DNA of 43,211 bases, taken from Cellulosilyticum sp. (GTDB lineage Bacteria > Bacillota > Clostridia > Lachnospirales > Cellulosilyticaceae). The stretch covers positions 1 to 43,211 of the forward strand of contig JARKVN010000141.1 of NCBI GenBank assembly GCA_029851645.1. Reading direction: 5' to 3'. Below are positions 8,446-16,718 of the stretch, one piece after another. Position 1 is the stretch's first letter, and every line of letters starts with the position of its first letter. A program made the translations under genes and the position numbers. The notes beneath the pieces were generated by a model. It did not search any database. It worked only from the letters and a program-made list of their open reading frames with translations, and had not been told where the DNA came from.

Positions 8446-8474
8446 AACTGCATTTTCATGCAGTTTTATTTATT
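8441..8474 (+). terminator. Hairpin at the end of the small membrane ORF
   Basis: A perfect 13-bp stem pairs 8441-8453 (AATAAAACTGCAT) with 8458-8470 around the loop TTTC, followed by TATT. It overlaps the stop codon at 8443-8445. The T-rich 3' arm suits termination on the plus strand. Confidence 0.6.
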
Positions 8475-8477
8475 GAG

Positions 8478-8506
8478 TTGTATTTACTGCTATTATGCGA
8501 TAAACT
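8478..8506 (+). promoter_or_regulatory. Probable promoter of ychF
   Basis: TTGTAT at 8478-8483, a 17-base spacer and TAAACT at 8501-8506. The leader that follows contains an inverted repeat: ACTTATCTT (8524-8532) and AAGATAAGT (8560-8568), the second arm ending a few bases before the ribosome binding site. Confidence 0.5.
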
Positions 8507-8589
8507 ATACATGATATAAACATACTTATCTTTACATTAACGGACTAAATATTCAAATCAAGATAAGTTTTTGAGGAAGGATGAAACAT

Positions 8590-9684
8590 ATGAAACTTGG
8601 AATAGTTGGACTTCCTAATGTAGGAAAAAGTACACTATTTAACGCGTTAACAAAAGCTGGTGCAGAATCTGCAAACTATCCATTCTGTACGATTGAACCT
8701 AACGTTGGTGTTGTGCCCGTACCAGATAGCCGCTTAGAAGTACTGCGTCAAATGTACAATTCTAAACGTGTGCTTCCTGCTGCTATTGAATTTGTAGACA
8801 TTGCAGGACTAATTAGAGGGGCAAGCAAGGGGGAAGGATTAGGCAACCAATTCTTATCTCACATTCGTGAAGTGGATGCCATTGTTCAGGTTGTACGTTG
8901 TTTTGAAGATGAAAATATTGTTCATGTTGATAAAAGCGTTGACCCACTTCGTGATATTGAAACCATTAATATCGAGCTTGCTTTCGCAGATATGGAAATG
9001 ATTGAAAGAAGAATTGCTAAAGGACAAAAAGCTGCTAAAGCTGATAAAACTGTAGCTGCTGAAATTGAAATTCTTAAAGAAATTTATGCTACTTTAGAAT
9101 CTGGTAAAGCTGCACGTACTTTACTTGGTGAAGATGATGAAAAAGATGCCTTTATCAACTCTCTTGGTCTGATTACTTCTAAACCGATGCTTTATGCAGC
9201 AAATATCTGTGAAGATGATTTAATTGGCGGGATTGAAAATGAATACGTACAACGTGTTCGTGAATTTTCAGCTACGGAAAGCTCAGAAACTTTTGTTATC
9301 TGTGCTAAAATTGAACAAGAACTTTCTGAACTTGATGAGGAAGAAAAAGCTGCTTTCCTACAAGATTTAGGCTTAACTTCTACTGGTTTTGACCGTTTAG
9401 TTGCTGCAAGCTATAAATTGCTTGGTTTAATCAGCTATTTAACAGCTGGTGAACAAGAAGTACGTGCTTGGACCATTACAGTAGGTACAAAAGCACCTGG
9501 TGCTGCTGGTAAAATTCACTCAGATTTTGAAAGAGGATTTATCCGTGCAGAAATTGTTAACTTTGATGATTTAGTTGCATGTGGTTCTTATACAGCCGCT
9601 AAAGAAAAAGGGCTTGTTCGTCTTGAAGGTAAAGAATATGTTGTTCAAGATGGAGATATTATTTTATTTAGGTTTAATGTTTAA
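8590..9684 (+). CDS. ychF: Redox-regulated ATPase YchF (OLA1 family)
   Basis: Obg-related P-loop NTPase that binds ribosomes and prefers ATP to GTP. The predicted protein has 364 residues, the usual length, starting MKLGIVGLPNVGKST. The P-loop is at 7-14, with a DIAGLIRGASKGEG switch segment and a C-terminal TGS domain (TVGTKAPGAAGKIHSDFERGF). An ATG three codons earlier (8581) is in frame, but it directly abuts GGAAGG, and the family start is the second ATG. The gene is monocistronic: promoter at 8478-8506, terminator at its own stop codon. In other bacteria YchF influences stress responses and translation of leaderless messages; no specific role can be read here. Confidence 0.95.
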   Translation: MKLGIVGLPNVGKSTLFNALTKAGAESANYPFCTIEPNVGVVPVPDSRLEVLRQMYNSKRVLPAAIEFVDIAGLIRGASKGEGLGNQFLSHIREVDAIVQVVRCFEDENIVHVDKSVDPLRDIETINIELAFADMEMIERRIAKGQKAAKADKTVAAEIEILKEIYATLESGKAARTLLGEDDEKDAFINSLGLITSKPMLYAANICEDDLIGGIENEYVQRVREFSATESSETFVICAKIEQELSELDEEEKAAFLQDLGLTSTGFDRLVAASYKLLGLISYLTAGEQEVRAWTITVGTKAPGAAGKIHSDFERGFIRAEIVNFDDLVACGSYTAAKEKGLVRLEGKEYVVQDGDIILFRFNV

Positions 9685-9735
9685 ACATATAGAAAAACAC
9701 CTTAGTTTCCTAAGGTGTTTTTCTATATGTTTAAA
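9680..9735 (+). terminator. Perfect 26-bp hairpin terminator at the ychF stop codon
   Basis: Positions 9680-9705 and 9710-9735 are exact reverse complements around the loop TTTC. The ychF TAA (9682-9684) lies inside the 5' arm. The inner stem CACCTTAG/CTAAGGTG is flanked by an A-run and a T-run, so it can work in both directions and may also stop transcripts of the convergent gerW-like gene ending at 9769. Confidence 0.85.
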
Positions 9736-9768
9736 TCTTTATCACTTCTGTTATTTTATTAAAGCGCA

Positions 9769-10221
9769 TTAATCATTATCTTTCATTTGATGATAAGTGT
9801 TCACATCATCTACCTTTTCACTATCACCTTTAAACTTTGAAACAAATTCTGGGAATTTCGAAACCAATCCTGGAATCATATCAATGAGCTTCGTAATACT
9901 ATCTTGGGAACGCACATTAATGAGTTGGGTTGTTCCATTTTGAATAACAAGCATTGCACTTGGTGTTACTTTTGCACCTAATCCGCCTGCTCCTGCACCT
10001 GATCCCCCATCTACCCTCTTTTCTTTTTCTTTATGTTTCTCTACAAACTTATTGCTTGCTGTACTCCCTGAAGCAGCAGCAAAACTCACATCAATCAGTG
10101 GTACTAAAATCGTTTGGTCAACATGAATCGGTTCACCTACTACTGTTTTAGTAGTAATAAATCCTTCTAATTGTTGCATTAATCCGTTTAAATCTTCATT
10201 CACCTTATTATTCATCATCAT
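9769..10221 (-). CDS. GerW/YtfJ family sporulation protein
   Basis: A 150-residue cytosolic-looking protein. The central part IHVDQTILVPLIDVSFAAAS and the later glycine-rich GGSGAGAGGLGAKVTPSAML followed by LVIQNG are the hallmarks of the GerW (YtfJ) family. In Bacillus subtilis GerW is made in the forespore and is needed for normal germination. The start is one of three consecutive ATG codons after GGTAGGAA; the first is given. It follows the DUF2953 protein by nine bases, the same pair as ytfI-ytfJ in Bacillus. This conserved pairing supports a sporulation role. A sigma factor for the operon could not be identified by eye. Confidence 0.88.
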   Translation of the reverse strand: MMMNNKVNEDLNGLMQQLEGFITTKTVVGEPIHVDQTILVPLIDVSFAAASGSTASNKFVEKHKEKEKRVDGGSGAGAGGLGAKVTPSAMLVIQNGTTQLINVRSQDSITKLIDMIPGLVSKFPEFVSKFKGDSEKVDDVNTYHQMKDND

Positions 10222-10230
10222 TTCCTACCT

Positions 10231-11025
10231 TTACTTTTTTATTGTTCGTATAAAAGCATGAATCTCCTTATCCAAATAGGCTCGTATTAGTAAAACAATT
10301 ATTTGTATTAAATGAAATCTTCCTTTCACTAAGAAGCCACCCATAAGACATTCCTTTTCATAATCACCTCTTATGATACCATGTCTATAATAAAGGGGAT
10401 ATAACATGGTTAACTTTGCAATTAATTCCCCTGTATCCGCTGGTGTTCCTGCTCCCACAACCACTTCAAAATCCCATTCTCTAGGTCCTATTATTTTTAC
10501 AAATTGCCAACTTCTAATAAGTAGTTGTTTGAGTGCTTTATAAGTTAGTGGATCCCATAAAATTGCTTTAATATCTATAGATTCTGCCTCTTCTATTTGT
10601 TTTTGACTAGATGCTAAGTTATTTTTTTCTTCTGTTGATTTGTTTTCTGAGGCTATGTTCTGAGTCGCTTGCTTTTTAGCTTGCTGCTCCTGATTTACTT
10701 TTCGATTCATCACTTCTCTATCTTGCATCTTTGGGTTCTGATCTTTTTTCTGCTCATCTAAATCCTGCTTTTCATTAACTTCATATATTTTCCTTCCAAA
10801 TAGACTTACTTGGTGTCTCTTTATACCTTGACTTAAATCAAAATCTATCTTAACTCCTGGCAAATAGCGTATTTTTATTTCATAAGCCATCTCTTCGTAT
10901 TTTGCAAAATACCCCTCATATCGAATCGGTATCACTAACACAAGTCCTACTACCAATACTAACAAAAGTAAGATGCCTACAAGTATAAAAAGAATCCATT
11001 TTATGATAAGCCACAATATACTCAT
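10231..11025 (-). CDS. DUF2953 domain protein (YtfI-like)
   Basis: A 264-residue protein with one strongly hydrophobic N-terminal segment (about 5-33) and then a soluble part. Residues about 85-145 are low-complexity, rich in Gln, Lys and Glu. The C-terminal domain, with VVVGAGTPADTGELIAKLTM and a following GGFLVKGRFHLIQII, matches the DUF2953 family. Its function is unknown. In Bacillus the homologue YtfI is encoded directly before the GerW protein YtfJ, and the same order is kept here. The membrane segment suggests that it sits in the inner or forespore membrane with its domain on one side; which side is not certain. Confidence 0.8.
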   Translation of the reverse strand: MSILWLIIKWILFILVGILLLLVLVVGLVLVIPIRYEGYFAKYEEMAYEIKIRYLPGVKIDFDLSQGIKRHQVSLFGRKIYEVNEKQDLDEQKKDQNPKMQDREVMNRKVNQEQQAKKQATQNIASENKSTEEKNNLASSQKQIEEAESIDIKAILWDPLTYKALKQLLIRSWQFVKIIGPREWDFEVVVGAGTPADTGELIAKLTMLYPLYYRHGIIRGDYEKECLMGGFLVKGRFHLIQIIVLLIRAYLDKEIHAFIRTIKK

Positions 11026-11037
11026 ACTACACCTTCC

Positions 11038-11331
11038 TTACTCTAATAATGCCTCATAGGTCTTGCATTTTTGATTATAAAGTTGATCTACTAAAATCTT
11101 CACTCTTTCAACCGCTTGCTTCTTATGTTTACAAACAGCTAATAAGACACAATCCTCATATCGACTTCCTATATACTTTGCCTCAATAATTTCAAAAAGG
11201 AGCTTAGGATTAGGAGATGTACAAACCATATAGGCTTGTCCTTTATAAAAATTCTTTTTCTCTAATGTTCTTTTTCTTAATGCGTTCCATTTTACCTTTT
11301 CATCAATCCAGATTTCTTTACTAATTTTCAT
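11038..11331 (-). CDS. Hypothetical protein, 97 residues
   Basis: I do not recognise this protein. It begins MKISKEIWIDEKVKWNALRK, is basic, has no membrane segment and no signal peptide, and carries cysteines at 37, 71, 77 and 89. It lies 12 bases upstream of the DUF2953 gene in the same direction, so it is likely co-transcribed with the sporulation pair. The ribosome binding site is weak (AAAGG with a long spacer). A TATAAT box at 11423-11418 on the minus strand could be its promoter, back to back with that of the mscS-type gene. Confidence 0.65.
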   Translation of the reverse strand: MKISKEIWIDEKVKWNALRKRTLEKKNFYKGQAYMVCTSPNPKLLFEIIEAKYIGSRYEDCVLLAVCKHKKQAVERVKILVDQLYNQKCKTYEALLE

Positions 11332-11456
11332 TTAAAATGCCTTTTCTATATTTTTTCTCATACATTTACCTTTTATACTACCAGCTATCTTCTATACTAT
11401 TTACTTATCATTACTATATTATACCATATTCACAATTCTTTTGACTAGAAAATCCT

Positions 11457-11485
11457 TTTACTTCATGATTTAATCATTGTATAAT
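11457..11485 (+). promoter_or_regulatory. Sigma-A-type promoter of the mscS-type gene
   Basis: TTTACT at 11457-11462, a 17-base spacer and a perfect TATAAT at 11480-11485, 32 bases before the ATG. It is divergent from a TATAAT box at 11423-11418 on the other strand. Confidence 0.65.
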
Positions 11486-11517
11486 ACAAACATAAACCAT
11501 GTAGAAAGGAAAAAACT

Positions 11518-12630
11518 ATGTATTCAGTACAATCTTTAATCCAAGATCCCATTCTTTTAAGATTAATCTTTGCACTCATTATCGTTTTAATCACTGTGTT
11601 TGCAAGACGCCTTTTAAGCCATGTTGTGATTAAGAGATTATCTCAAATTAAGTTTCAAAAACTTTCTTTGGACTTTAGCAGATTTGATTGTTTACAAAAG
11701 CCTATTAACTATCTCTTACTCATTACTGGTATCTACTTTGCTTTGAAAGTTTCACCCTTTGTCTATTATCAAAACACAAGTGAGCAAATATTAGAACTAA
11801 ATCACCTTAAACTTTCTTTAAGCATTATCTATGTTAAATTTCTCAACCGAATCTATACCTCATTATTTGTAGGCGTTTCAACTTGGATTATTTATAATTT
11901 AGAGCATCTTTATGAGCAATTTTTCATGGAACTTAATGAAAAACATGCCCTAATTGATAATACAGTCATCATACGTTATCTTGCTAGAACGATTCGTTTT
12001 ATTAGTGTTGCAATTGGTACTATCATTACTTTAATTATCTTAATCCCTGACTTATCTACAGTTATTACTGGTGTTGGAATTGGTGGGGCCGCTGTGGCAT
12101 TTGTTTCTAAAGATTCTTTAGCGAGTGTTTTCTCTGGAATGTCTTTGCTTCTAGATAAACCTTTTGTTATTGGGGATTGGATTACTGTAAATGATACAGA
12201 TGGTATTGTAGAAGATATTAGCTTTAGAAGTACACGGATTCGTACTTTTTCTCAAAGTGTAGTGGTAATCCCTAACCATACAGTTAGTAATGCCAATATT
12301 ACCAATTGGAGTCGTATGGAAAAAAGACGTGTCTCATTTGAATTAGGTGTCACCTATGGCACACCGCCTACTCAGATGCAACAATGCATTAAGGCTTTAA
12401 AAGAAATGATTTCTATACAAACTGATATTGAACCTAGTACAGTTTTAGTTCATTTTACTGATTTTGGTGAGTATAGCCTAAACATTAAAATCGTCTATTA
12501 TACTTTAAAGACAGATTTTGCAAGCTATTTAGCCATCCAAGAACATATTAATTTTGAAATCTTAAACATCTGTAATCAATATCAGATTCAGATTGCCTTT
12601 CCAACTCAAACGATTGAAATGCATTCATAA
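11518..12630 (+). CDS. Small-conductance mechanosensitive channel, MscS family
   Basis: Membrane channel that opens when membrane tension rises and lets out solutes during hypo-osmotic shock. It has 370 residues. Hydrophobic segments lie near 12-30, 60-80, 115-130 and 155-180. The pore-lining glycine/alanine helix follows at GVGIGGAAVAFVSKDSL, then the beta domain with GDWITVNDTDGIVEDI and the family motif VVIPNHTVSNANITNWSR. The C-terminal alpha-beta domain is complete. It has more N-terminal membrane segments than E. coli MscS, as in many YnaI/YkuT-like members. AAAGGA precedes the ATG. It is a single-gene unit on the plus strand. Confidence 0.92.
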   Translation: MYSVQSLIQDPILLRLIFALIIVLITVFARRLLSHVVIKRLSQIKFQKLSLDFSRFDCLQKPINYLLLITGIYFALKVSPFVYYQNTSEQILELNHLKLSLSIIYVKFLNRIYTSLFVGVSTWIIYNLEHLYEQFFMELNEKHALIDNTVIIRYLARTIRFISVAIGTIITLIILIPDLSTVITGVGIGGAAVAFVSKDSLASVFSGMSLLLDKPFVIGDWITVNDTDGIVEDISFRSTRIRTFSQSVVVIPNHTVSNANITNWSRMEKRRVSFELGVTYGTPPTQMQQCIKALKEMISIQTDIEPSTVLVHFTDFGEYSLNIKIVYYTLKTDFASYLAIQEHINFEILNICNQYQIQIAFPTQTIEMHS

Positions 12631-12661
12631 GGTTTCACTTAAACATATCATTTGCTCATAA

Positions 12662-12690
12662 TTGACAAGTTCAGTAAAGTAGTGTAAACT
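12662..12690 (+). promoter_or_regulatory. Strong promoter of rnpB
   Basis: Perfect TTGACA at 12662-12667, a 17-base spacer and TAAACT at 12685-12690. The expected start near 12697-12700 coincides with the 5' end of helix P1 of RNase P RNA. Confidence 0.8.
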
Positions 12691-12699
12691 AATAAAGTT

Positions 12700-13046
12700 G
12701 TTAAGTAAATCAGACAGTCGCACGTATCTATTCGAAAGAAGATACTTGAGGAACGTCCGGGCTCCATAGAGCAAGGTGCTGGGTAATACCCAGTGGAGGC
12801 AACTCTAAGGAAAGTGCAACAGAAATAAACCACCTATCATCAGATAGGAAAGGGTGGAAAGGCGAGGTAAGAGCTCACCGTCCTTTAGGTGACTAAAGGA
12901 GCCATGTAAACCCCACCTGGAGCAAGACCGTATAAAGACATATTAGTTGCTCGCTAGTCTTGGGTAGGTCGCTAGAACGAATAGGCAACTATTCGTGTAG
13001 ATAGATGACTGTCAAATACAGAACCCGGCGTATAGATTTGGTTAAC
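12700..13046 (+). ncRNA. rnpB: RNase P RNA (class A-like)
   Basis: Catalytic RNA that matures the 5' ends of tRNAs. Universal blocks are present in order: GAGGAACGTCCGGGCTCC near 12748, GGTAATACCCAGT near 12782, GGAAAGTGCAACAGAAA near 12809, the P10-P11 region with GAGCTCACCG, CCCCACCTGGAGCAAGACC, TAGATAGATGACTGTC near 12999, and ACAGAACCCGGCGTA near 13018. The ends are set by helix P1, GTTAAGTAAATC (12700) with GATTTGGTTAAC (to 13046). The GCAAGACC/GGGTAGGTC arrangement is of the ancestral A type found in Clostridia, not the Bacillus B type; I did not fold it fully. It has its own promoter and terminator. Confidence 0.95.
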
Positions 13047-13051
13047 ACAAT

Positions 13052-13096
13052 AAAAAAATCATCTATGAATCATTTCCATTCATAGATGATTTTTTT
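13052..13096 (+). terminator. Intrinsic terminator of rnpB
   Basis: A 19-bp stem pairs 13052-13070 with 13078-13096 around a 7-base loop, with seven A at the 5' foot and seven T at the 3' foot. It can also act on the minus strand, ending the convergent kinase transcript whose stop is at 13142. Confidence 0.9.
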
Positions 13097-13141
13097 ATTT
13101 ATAATCTCTACTCTTTTAAAAAGTCAATAGTAATCATTTGA

Positions 13142-14800
13142 CTACTTAAAAGAACTTCCTCCTACAAACTCACGAAGTAAGGAGTTACTTGGAATTTCAG
13201 AGGTATTGATTGCCAAAAAGTACTCAAGGAACTTTAAAATACGTTTAGCCTCTGTATAATAGGGTGACTCTCGTGATACTTTAAAAAGCAAAGGCTCTAC
13301 CAAAGGTTTCAAAACGGCTAATTCATAAATCAAGACGGTATTAAACATAACATCTGCTTCTTCTTGAAATGGAAAAATGTTCTTATTTTCACCTCTTCTT
13401 ACAGATGCCCATATGGCTAGGGTTTTTTCTGGATCAATCCCACGATATTGATGATCGCGAATCATTCGGCGAATCAGCCTTGTATCCGTCGTTGGAATAC
13501 GATTGTGCTCATCAATATTAAGCTGAGTTAAACAGCTTACATAAATTTTAAATTTATTTTCTCTAGGAATAGCATAGCTCAGTCTTTCATTTAACCCATG
13601 AATCCCTTCAATCACTAACACATCATCTTGAGCTAAGCGAATTTTATGTCCTCTATACTCCCTTTTTCCAGTTATAAAATTAAAAGAGGGTATCTCTACT
13701 TCTTGACCTTCTATAAGGGCATTCATATGCTGATTAAAAAGTTTAATATCAATGGCCTCTAATGCTTCAAAGTCATATTCACCATACTCATCTCTAGGTG
13801 TTTCCTCACGATTGACAAAATAGTCATCTAACGAAATAATATGTGGTCTTAGACCTTCTACTTTAAGCTGAATACATAACCTCTTTGCAGTTGTTGTTTT
13901 TCCTGAAGAAGAAGGTCCTGCAATCATAACTAGTTTTACATTTTTTCTCATCGTTATTTGATCTGCAATTTGTGCTATTTTCTTTTCATGAAGTGCTTCA
14001 GAAATTTTAATGAGTTCATCTACTTCTCCAGCTACAATAGCATCATTTAAAGCACCTACTGTATCTATTCCCAAAATGCGTGCCCATTTTTCAGATTCTC
14101 TAAAAATACTAGAAAGTTTAGGCTGAGCTACAAAATGATCTAATTGACTTGGATTCTTTTCATTTGGAAATTGTAAAATAAAACCGTGGGCATATGGAAT
14201 AAGCTGAAATATTCCCAGCATTTTGGTACTTGAGGTCATATAGCCATAAAAGTAGTTTTTAATACCATCTAAACAGTAAATATTAACGGTAGAAGTACGG
14301 CGATACTTAAAAAGCTTTTTCTTATCTGGCATATCCTCTCGATCAAATAAAGCCAGTGCGTCATCCACAGAAATACTTTCTTTGGTGATTGGTAAATCTT
14401 CCTCTACCATTTGATGCATCATGTTTTCAATCGCCTCAATATTTTCTTTTGTACAATAGTTTTCATTAGAAAATTCGCAGAAGTATCCACCTGCAATATG
14501 ATGATTCACAATAATATGACAAGCAGGTATTAAACGCTTAGCAGCTGCAATTAATAAAAAGGTTGCACTACGTTGGTAAACACGCATCCCATCTTTCTCA
14601 CCCAAATGAATGAACTCTAATGCTTCTATATCTTCTTCAACACACCCACATAGTTCTCTAAAATGATTATCCCATTTAGCAAGCATAATCGGATAGGGAT
14701 AGTGCGCTTGTACAGAAGTTGCAAGTTGTTGTAAAGTTGTTCCTTTATCTACATTTAATACATTCCCATTTTTTAAACGAACCTTTATGCCCTTACTCAT
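13142..14800 (-). CDS. Nucleoside kinase with ThrRS-like N-terminus (uridine kinase family)
   Basis: A 552-residue protein with three parts: a TGS-like domain (about 1-66), a domain like the second additional (editing-like) domain of threonyl-tRNA synthetase (about 70-230, with NHHIAGGYFCEF and YFYGYM), and a phosphoribulokinase/uridine kinase domain from about 285. The kinase P-loop GPSSSGKTT is at 295-303, followed by ISLDDYFVNREETPRDEYGE and VIEGIHGLNE. The family is annotated as nucleoside kinase in Clostridia and Thermotoga; its exact nucleoside is not readable here. The start at 14800 has a GGGGG ribosome binding site. It is a single-gene unit just left of the dgt-dnaG-rpoD-trmK-nif3 block. 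Confidence 0.85.
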   Translation of the reverse strand: MSKGIKVRLKNGNVLNVDKGTTLQQLATSVQAHYPYPIMLAKWDNHFRELCGCVEEDIEALEFIHLGEKDGMRVYQRSATFLLIAAAKRLIPACHIIVNHHIAGGYFCEFSNENYCTKENIEAIENMMHQMVEEDLPITKESISVDDALALFDREDMPDKKKLFKYRRTSTVNIYCLDGIKNYFYGYMTSSTKMLGIFQLIPYAHGFILQFPNEKNPSQLDHFVAQPKLSSIFRESEKWARILGIDTVGALNDAIVAGEVDELIKISEALHEKKIAQIADQITMRKNVKLVMIAGPSSSGKTTTAKRLCIQLKVEGLRPHIISLDDYFVNREETPRDEYGEYDFEALEAIDIKLFNQHMNALIEGQEVEIPSFNFITGKREYRGHKIRLAQDDVLVIEGIHGLNERLSYAIPRENKFKIYVSCLTQLNIDEHNRIPTTDTRLIRRMIRDHQYRGIDPEKTLAIWASVRRGENKNIFPFQEEADVMFNTVLIYELAVLKPLVEPLLFKVSRESPYYTEAKRILKFLEYFLAINTSEIPSNSLLREFVGGSSFK

Positions 14801-14857
14801 CTCATGTCCCCCTTTTTGTTTTTTCTTTCATCATGTTTACAAAATCACATTAAACCT

Positions 14858-15958
14858 TTATTTTACAAATAATGTTTCCCCATTAATAGATGAATGATAT
14901 ACATCACACATTGGAAAGGCTTGTTTAATACAGTCTCCAATCGGGGAAAGCGCTATACTCTCAGATGCATAATGCCCAACATCTATAACTGTTATGCCCA
15001 TAGATTGTGCCATTTGACCTTCGTGGAACTTTACATCCCCCGTAATATAGACATCTGCTACCCTAGCAGCTAAGGGTATCAACTCACTTCCTGAACCTGA
15101 GCACAAGGCAACCCGTTCAACCTTTCGCTGCATCTCATCTGTTATTCTTATATGTTCAATATTAAAGCAGGCTTTAACTTGTCTTATGAGCTGCTCCATA
15201 GTAACTGCTTCATCTAACTTACCATAGCGTCCAATACCATAGCTTTTTTTCATATTTTCCAAAGGATAAATATCTACAGCTACTTCTTCATAAGGATGCA
15301 CTTTTTGAGCTGCTTCTATTATATGTTCTATTTCATCATAAGTTCCTACGAAACTTAATTGGCTTTCCTTAACCTTTTCTAACTGTCCACTTTTTCCTAT
15401 ATAAGGTGAGCTACCTTCTAGTGGCATAAAAGTTCCTTCGCCTTGTTTGGTAAAGGTGCAACCACTATACTTCCCAAGCTTACTTTTCATATGCGAAATA
15501 ACTACACTTCTTACTTGTTCTAAATAAGCGTCTGGAACATAAATCGTCCCTTTATAAAGCTTTTCCTCATAAGTTGTTTTTAAAACTTTTGTTTTTAAAA
15601 TACCTAATTTCTGCATTAAATAATCATTAAGACCACCTTCAGCAATATCATAATTTGTATGCATACTATAAACAGCTATTTGGTTTAAAATTAACTTCTC
15701 AATCATCCGACCTTGTATACTTTCTAAGTTAATTTGTTTCATGGCTTTAAAGAAAAATGGGTGGTGTGTTATCACGCACTGAACACCTAGATTAATAGCC
15801 TCATCTACAACTGATTCATTTAAATCCAGTGCACAAAGCACCTTATTCACCTTGGCATTAGGCTTTCCAAGCATAAGACCTACATTATCCCAATTTTCAG
15901 CAAGAGAGGTTGGAGCCAATCTTTCTAGTTCATTTATCACATCCTTTAACCTAGGCAT
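14858..15958 (-). CDS. Nif3-like dinuclear metal centre protein (YqfO family)
   Basis: A member of the Nif3/GTP cyclohydrolase 1 type 2 family, 366 residues. The N-terminal half has VITHHPFFF with metal ligands His65 and His66, and SMHTNYD near 98-104. The C-terminal half has GDVKFHEGQ and DVGHYASE, which complete the two-metal site. Between them is an inserted PII-like domain, as in Bacillus YqfO, explaining the length. The biochemical function is unsettled in spite of old NIF3 and cyclohydrolase labels. Its first 13 bases overlap the end of trmK, so the two are translationally coupled, as yqfN-yqfO are in Bacillus. Confidence 0.9.
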   Translation of the reverse strand: MPRLKDVINELERLAPTSLAENWDNVGLMLGKPNAKVNKVLCALDLNESVVDEAINLGVQCVITHHPFFFKAMKQINLESIQGRMIEKLILNQIAVYSMHTNYDIAEGGLNDYLMQKLGILKTKVLKTTYEEKLYKGTIYVPDAYLEQVRSVVISHMKSKLGKYSGCTFTKQGEGTFMPLEGSSPYIGKSGQLEKVKESQLSFVGTYDEIEHIIEAAQKVHPYEEVAVDIYPLENMKKSYGIGRYGKLDEAVTMEQLIRQVKACFNIEHIRITDEMQRKVERVALCSGSGSELIPLAARVADVYITGDVKFHEGQMAQSMGITVIDVGHYASESIALSPIGDCIKQAFPMCDVYHSSINGETLFVK

Positions 15959-16635
15959 GTTATCACCTCTCTTAATGTCTTAATCTCTGATGCTAACTCT
16001 AATTTCCTTTTTAATACACTTGGTGAATCTTGGCTTTCTATAGCTCTATAAATCCCTTCTTGCTTATTAAGCTTCTCTAGGAGCCACTTTTGAAAGACTG
16101 GGAGCTTTTTCTCAATTAAGCATTTCCCATACAAATATTCATAATCTCTTTCATAGCATTCTTCCCCTGGTACTGCTACAATGACTGTATAATATTTCTC
16201 TTCATCCTCTACAAAGGTTTCATCCTCTATTTTAAAGCCAATATGATGAAGATATTTTCTTACCTCTGAAATATCTTGCTGTGGTTGCAAGATAAGCTTC
16301 TTCATAGTTCGAACAAGGGGTAAACTTTTTTTCAGAATTTCTATAGTAAGATACCCCCCCATTCCAGAAATCATGACAACATCTCCTGTGCCTATTTCAA
16401 TGCCTTCTAGTCCATTGGTTTGCCTTAGGCTCACATTTTGAATCCCATGAAATGCCAAATTTTTCCTTGCTTTTTCTAAAGGCCCTTTATTAATATCTGT
16501 CGCTAAGCAAGCTTTTGCGATTCCTTGTTCTACCAAATAAATTGGAATATATGCATGATCTGTACCCACATCAATGACATAACTTCCTTTCGGTACAAAA
16601 CTTGCTATTGCTGATAAACGTATGGATAACTGCAC
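15946..16635 (-). CDS. trmK: tRNA (adenine(22)-N1)-methyltransferase TrmK
   Basis: SAM-dependent enzyme that methylates A22 in the D-loop of tRNAs; known from Bacillus YqfN and essential in some streptococci. The protein has 229 residues: a Rossmann domain with YVIDVGTDHAYIPIYL near 19-34, MISGMGGYLTIEIL near 90, and a C-terminal helical part ending at 229. The ATG at 16635 begins MQLSIRLSAIASFVP, the usual start for this family. It lies just after rpoD but behind a hairpin (16681-16712), so it may have reduced or separate transcription. It overlaps the downstream Nif3-like gene by 13 bases. Confidence 0.92.
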   Translation of the reverse strand: MQLSIRLSAIASFVPKGSYVIDVGTDHAYIPIYLVEQGIAKACLATDINKGPLEKARKNLAFHGIQNVSLRQTNGLEGIEIGTGDVVMISGMGGYLTIEILKKSLPLVRTMKKLILQPQQDISEVRKYLHHIGFKIEDETFVEDEEKYYTVIVAVPGEECYERDYEYLYGKCLIEKKLPVFQKWLLEKLNKQEGIYRAIESQDSPSVLKRKLELASEIKTLREVITCLG

Positions 16636-16680
16636 TTTTACACCTCTTTAGTTCTTTATTTAATAAAATCCCATTATAAG

Positions 16681-16712
16681 AAAAGAGAAGTTGAAATAAA
16701 CTTTCAACTTCT
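16681..16712 (-). terminator. Hairpin after rpoD
   Basis: An 11-bp stem pairs 16686-16696 with 16702-16712 around a 5-base loop. On the minus strand it is followed by CTTTTCTTAT. The T-run is interrupted, so partial termination between rpoD and trmK is more likely than a full stop. Confidence 0.6.
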
Positions 16713-16718
16713 TCTTTG

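Noticed and set aside
12648-12833. A 61-codon minus-strand ORF over the rnpB promoter and 5' part
   Set aside because: It lies inside RNase P RNA, which explains the sequence fully, and has no ribosome binding site.
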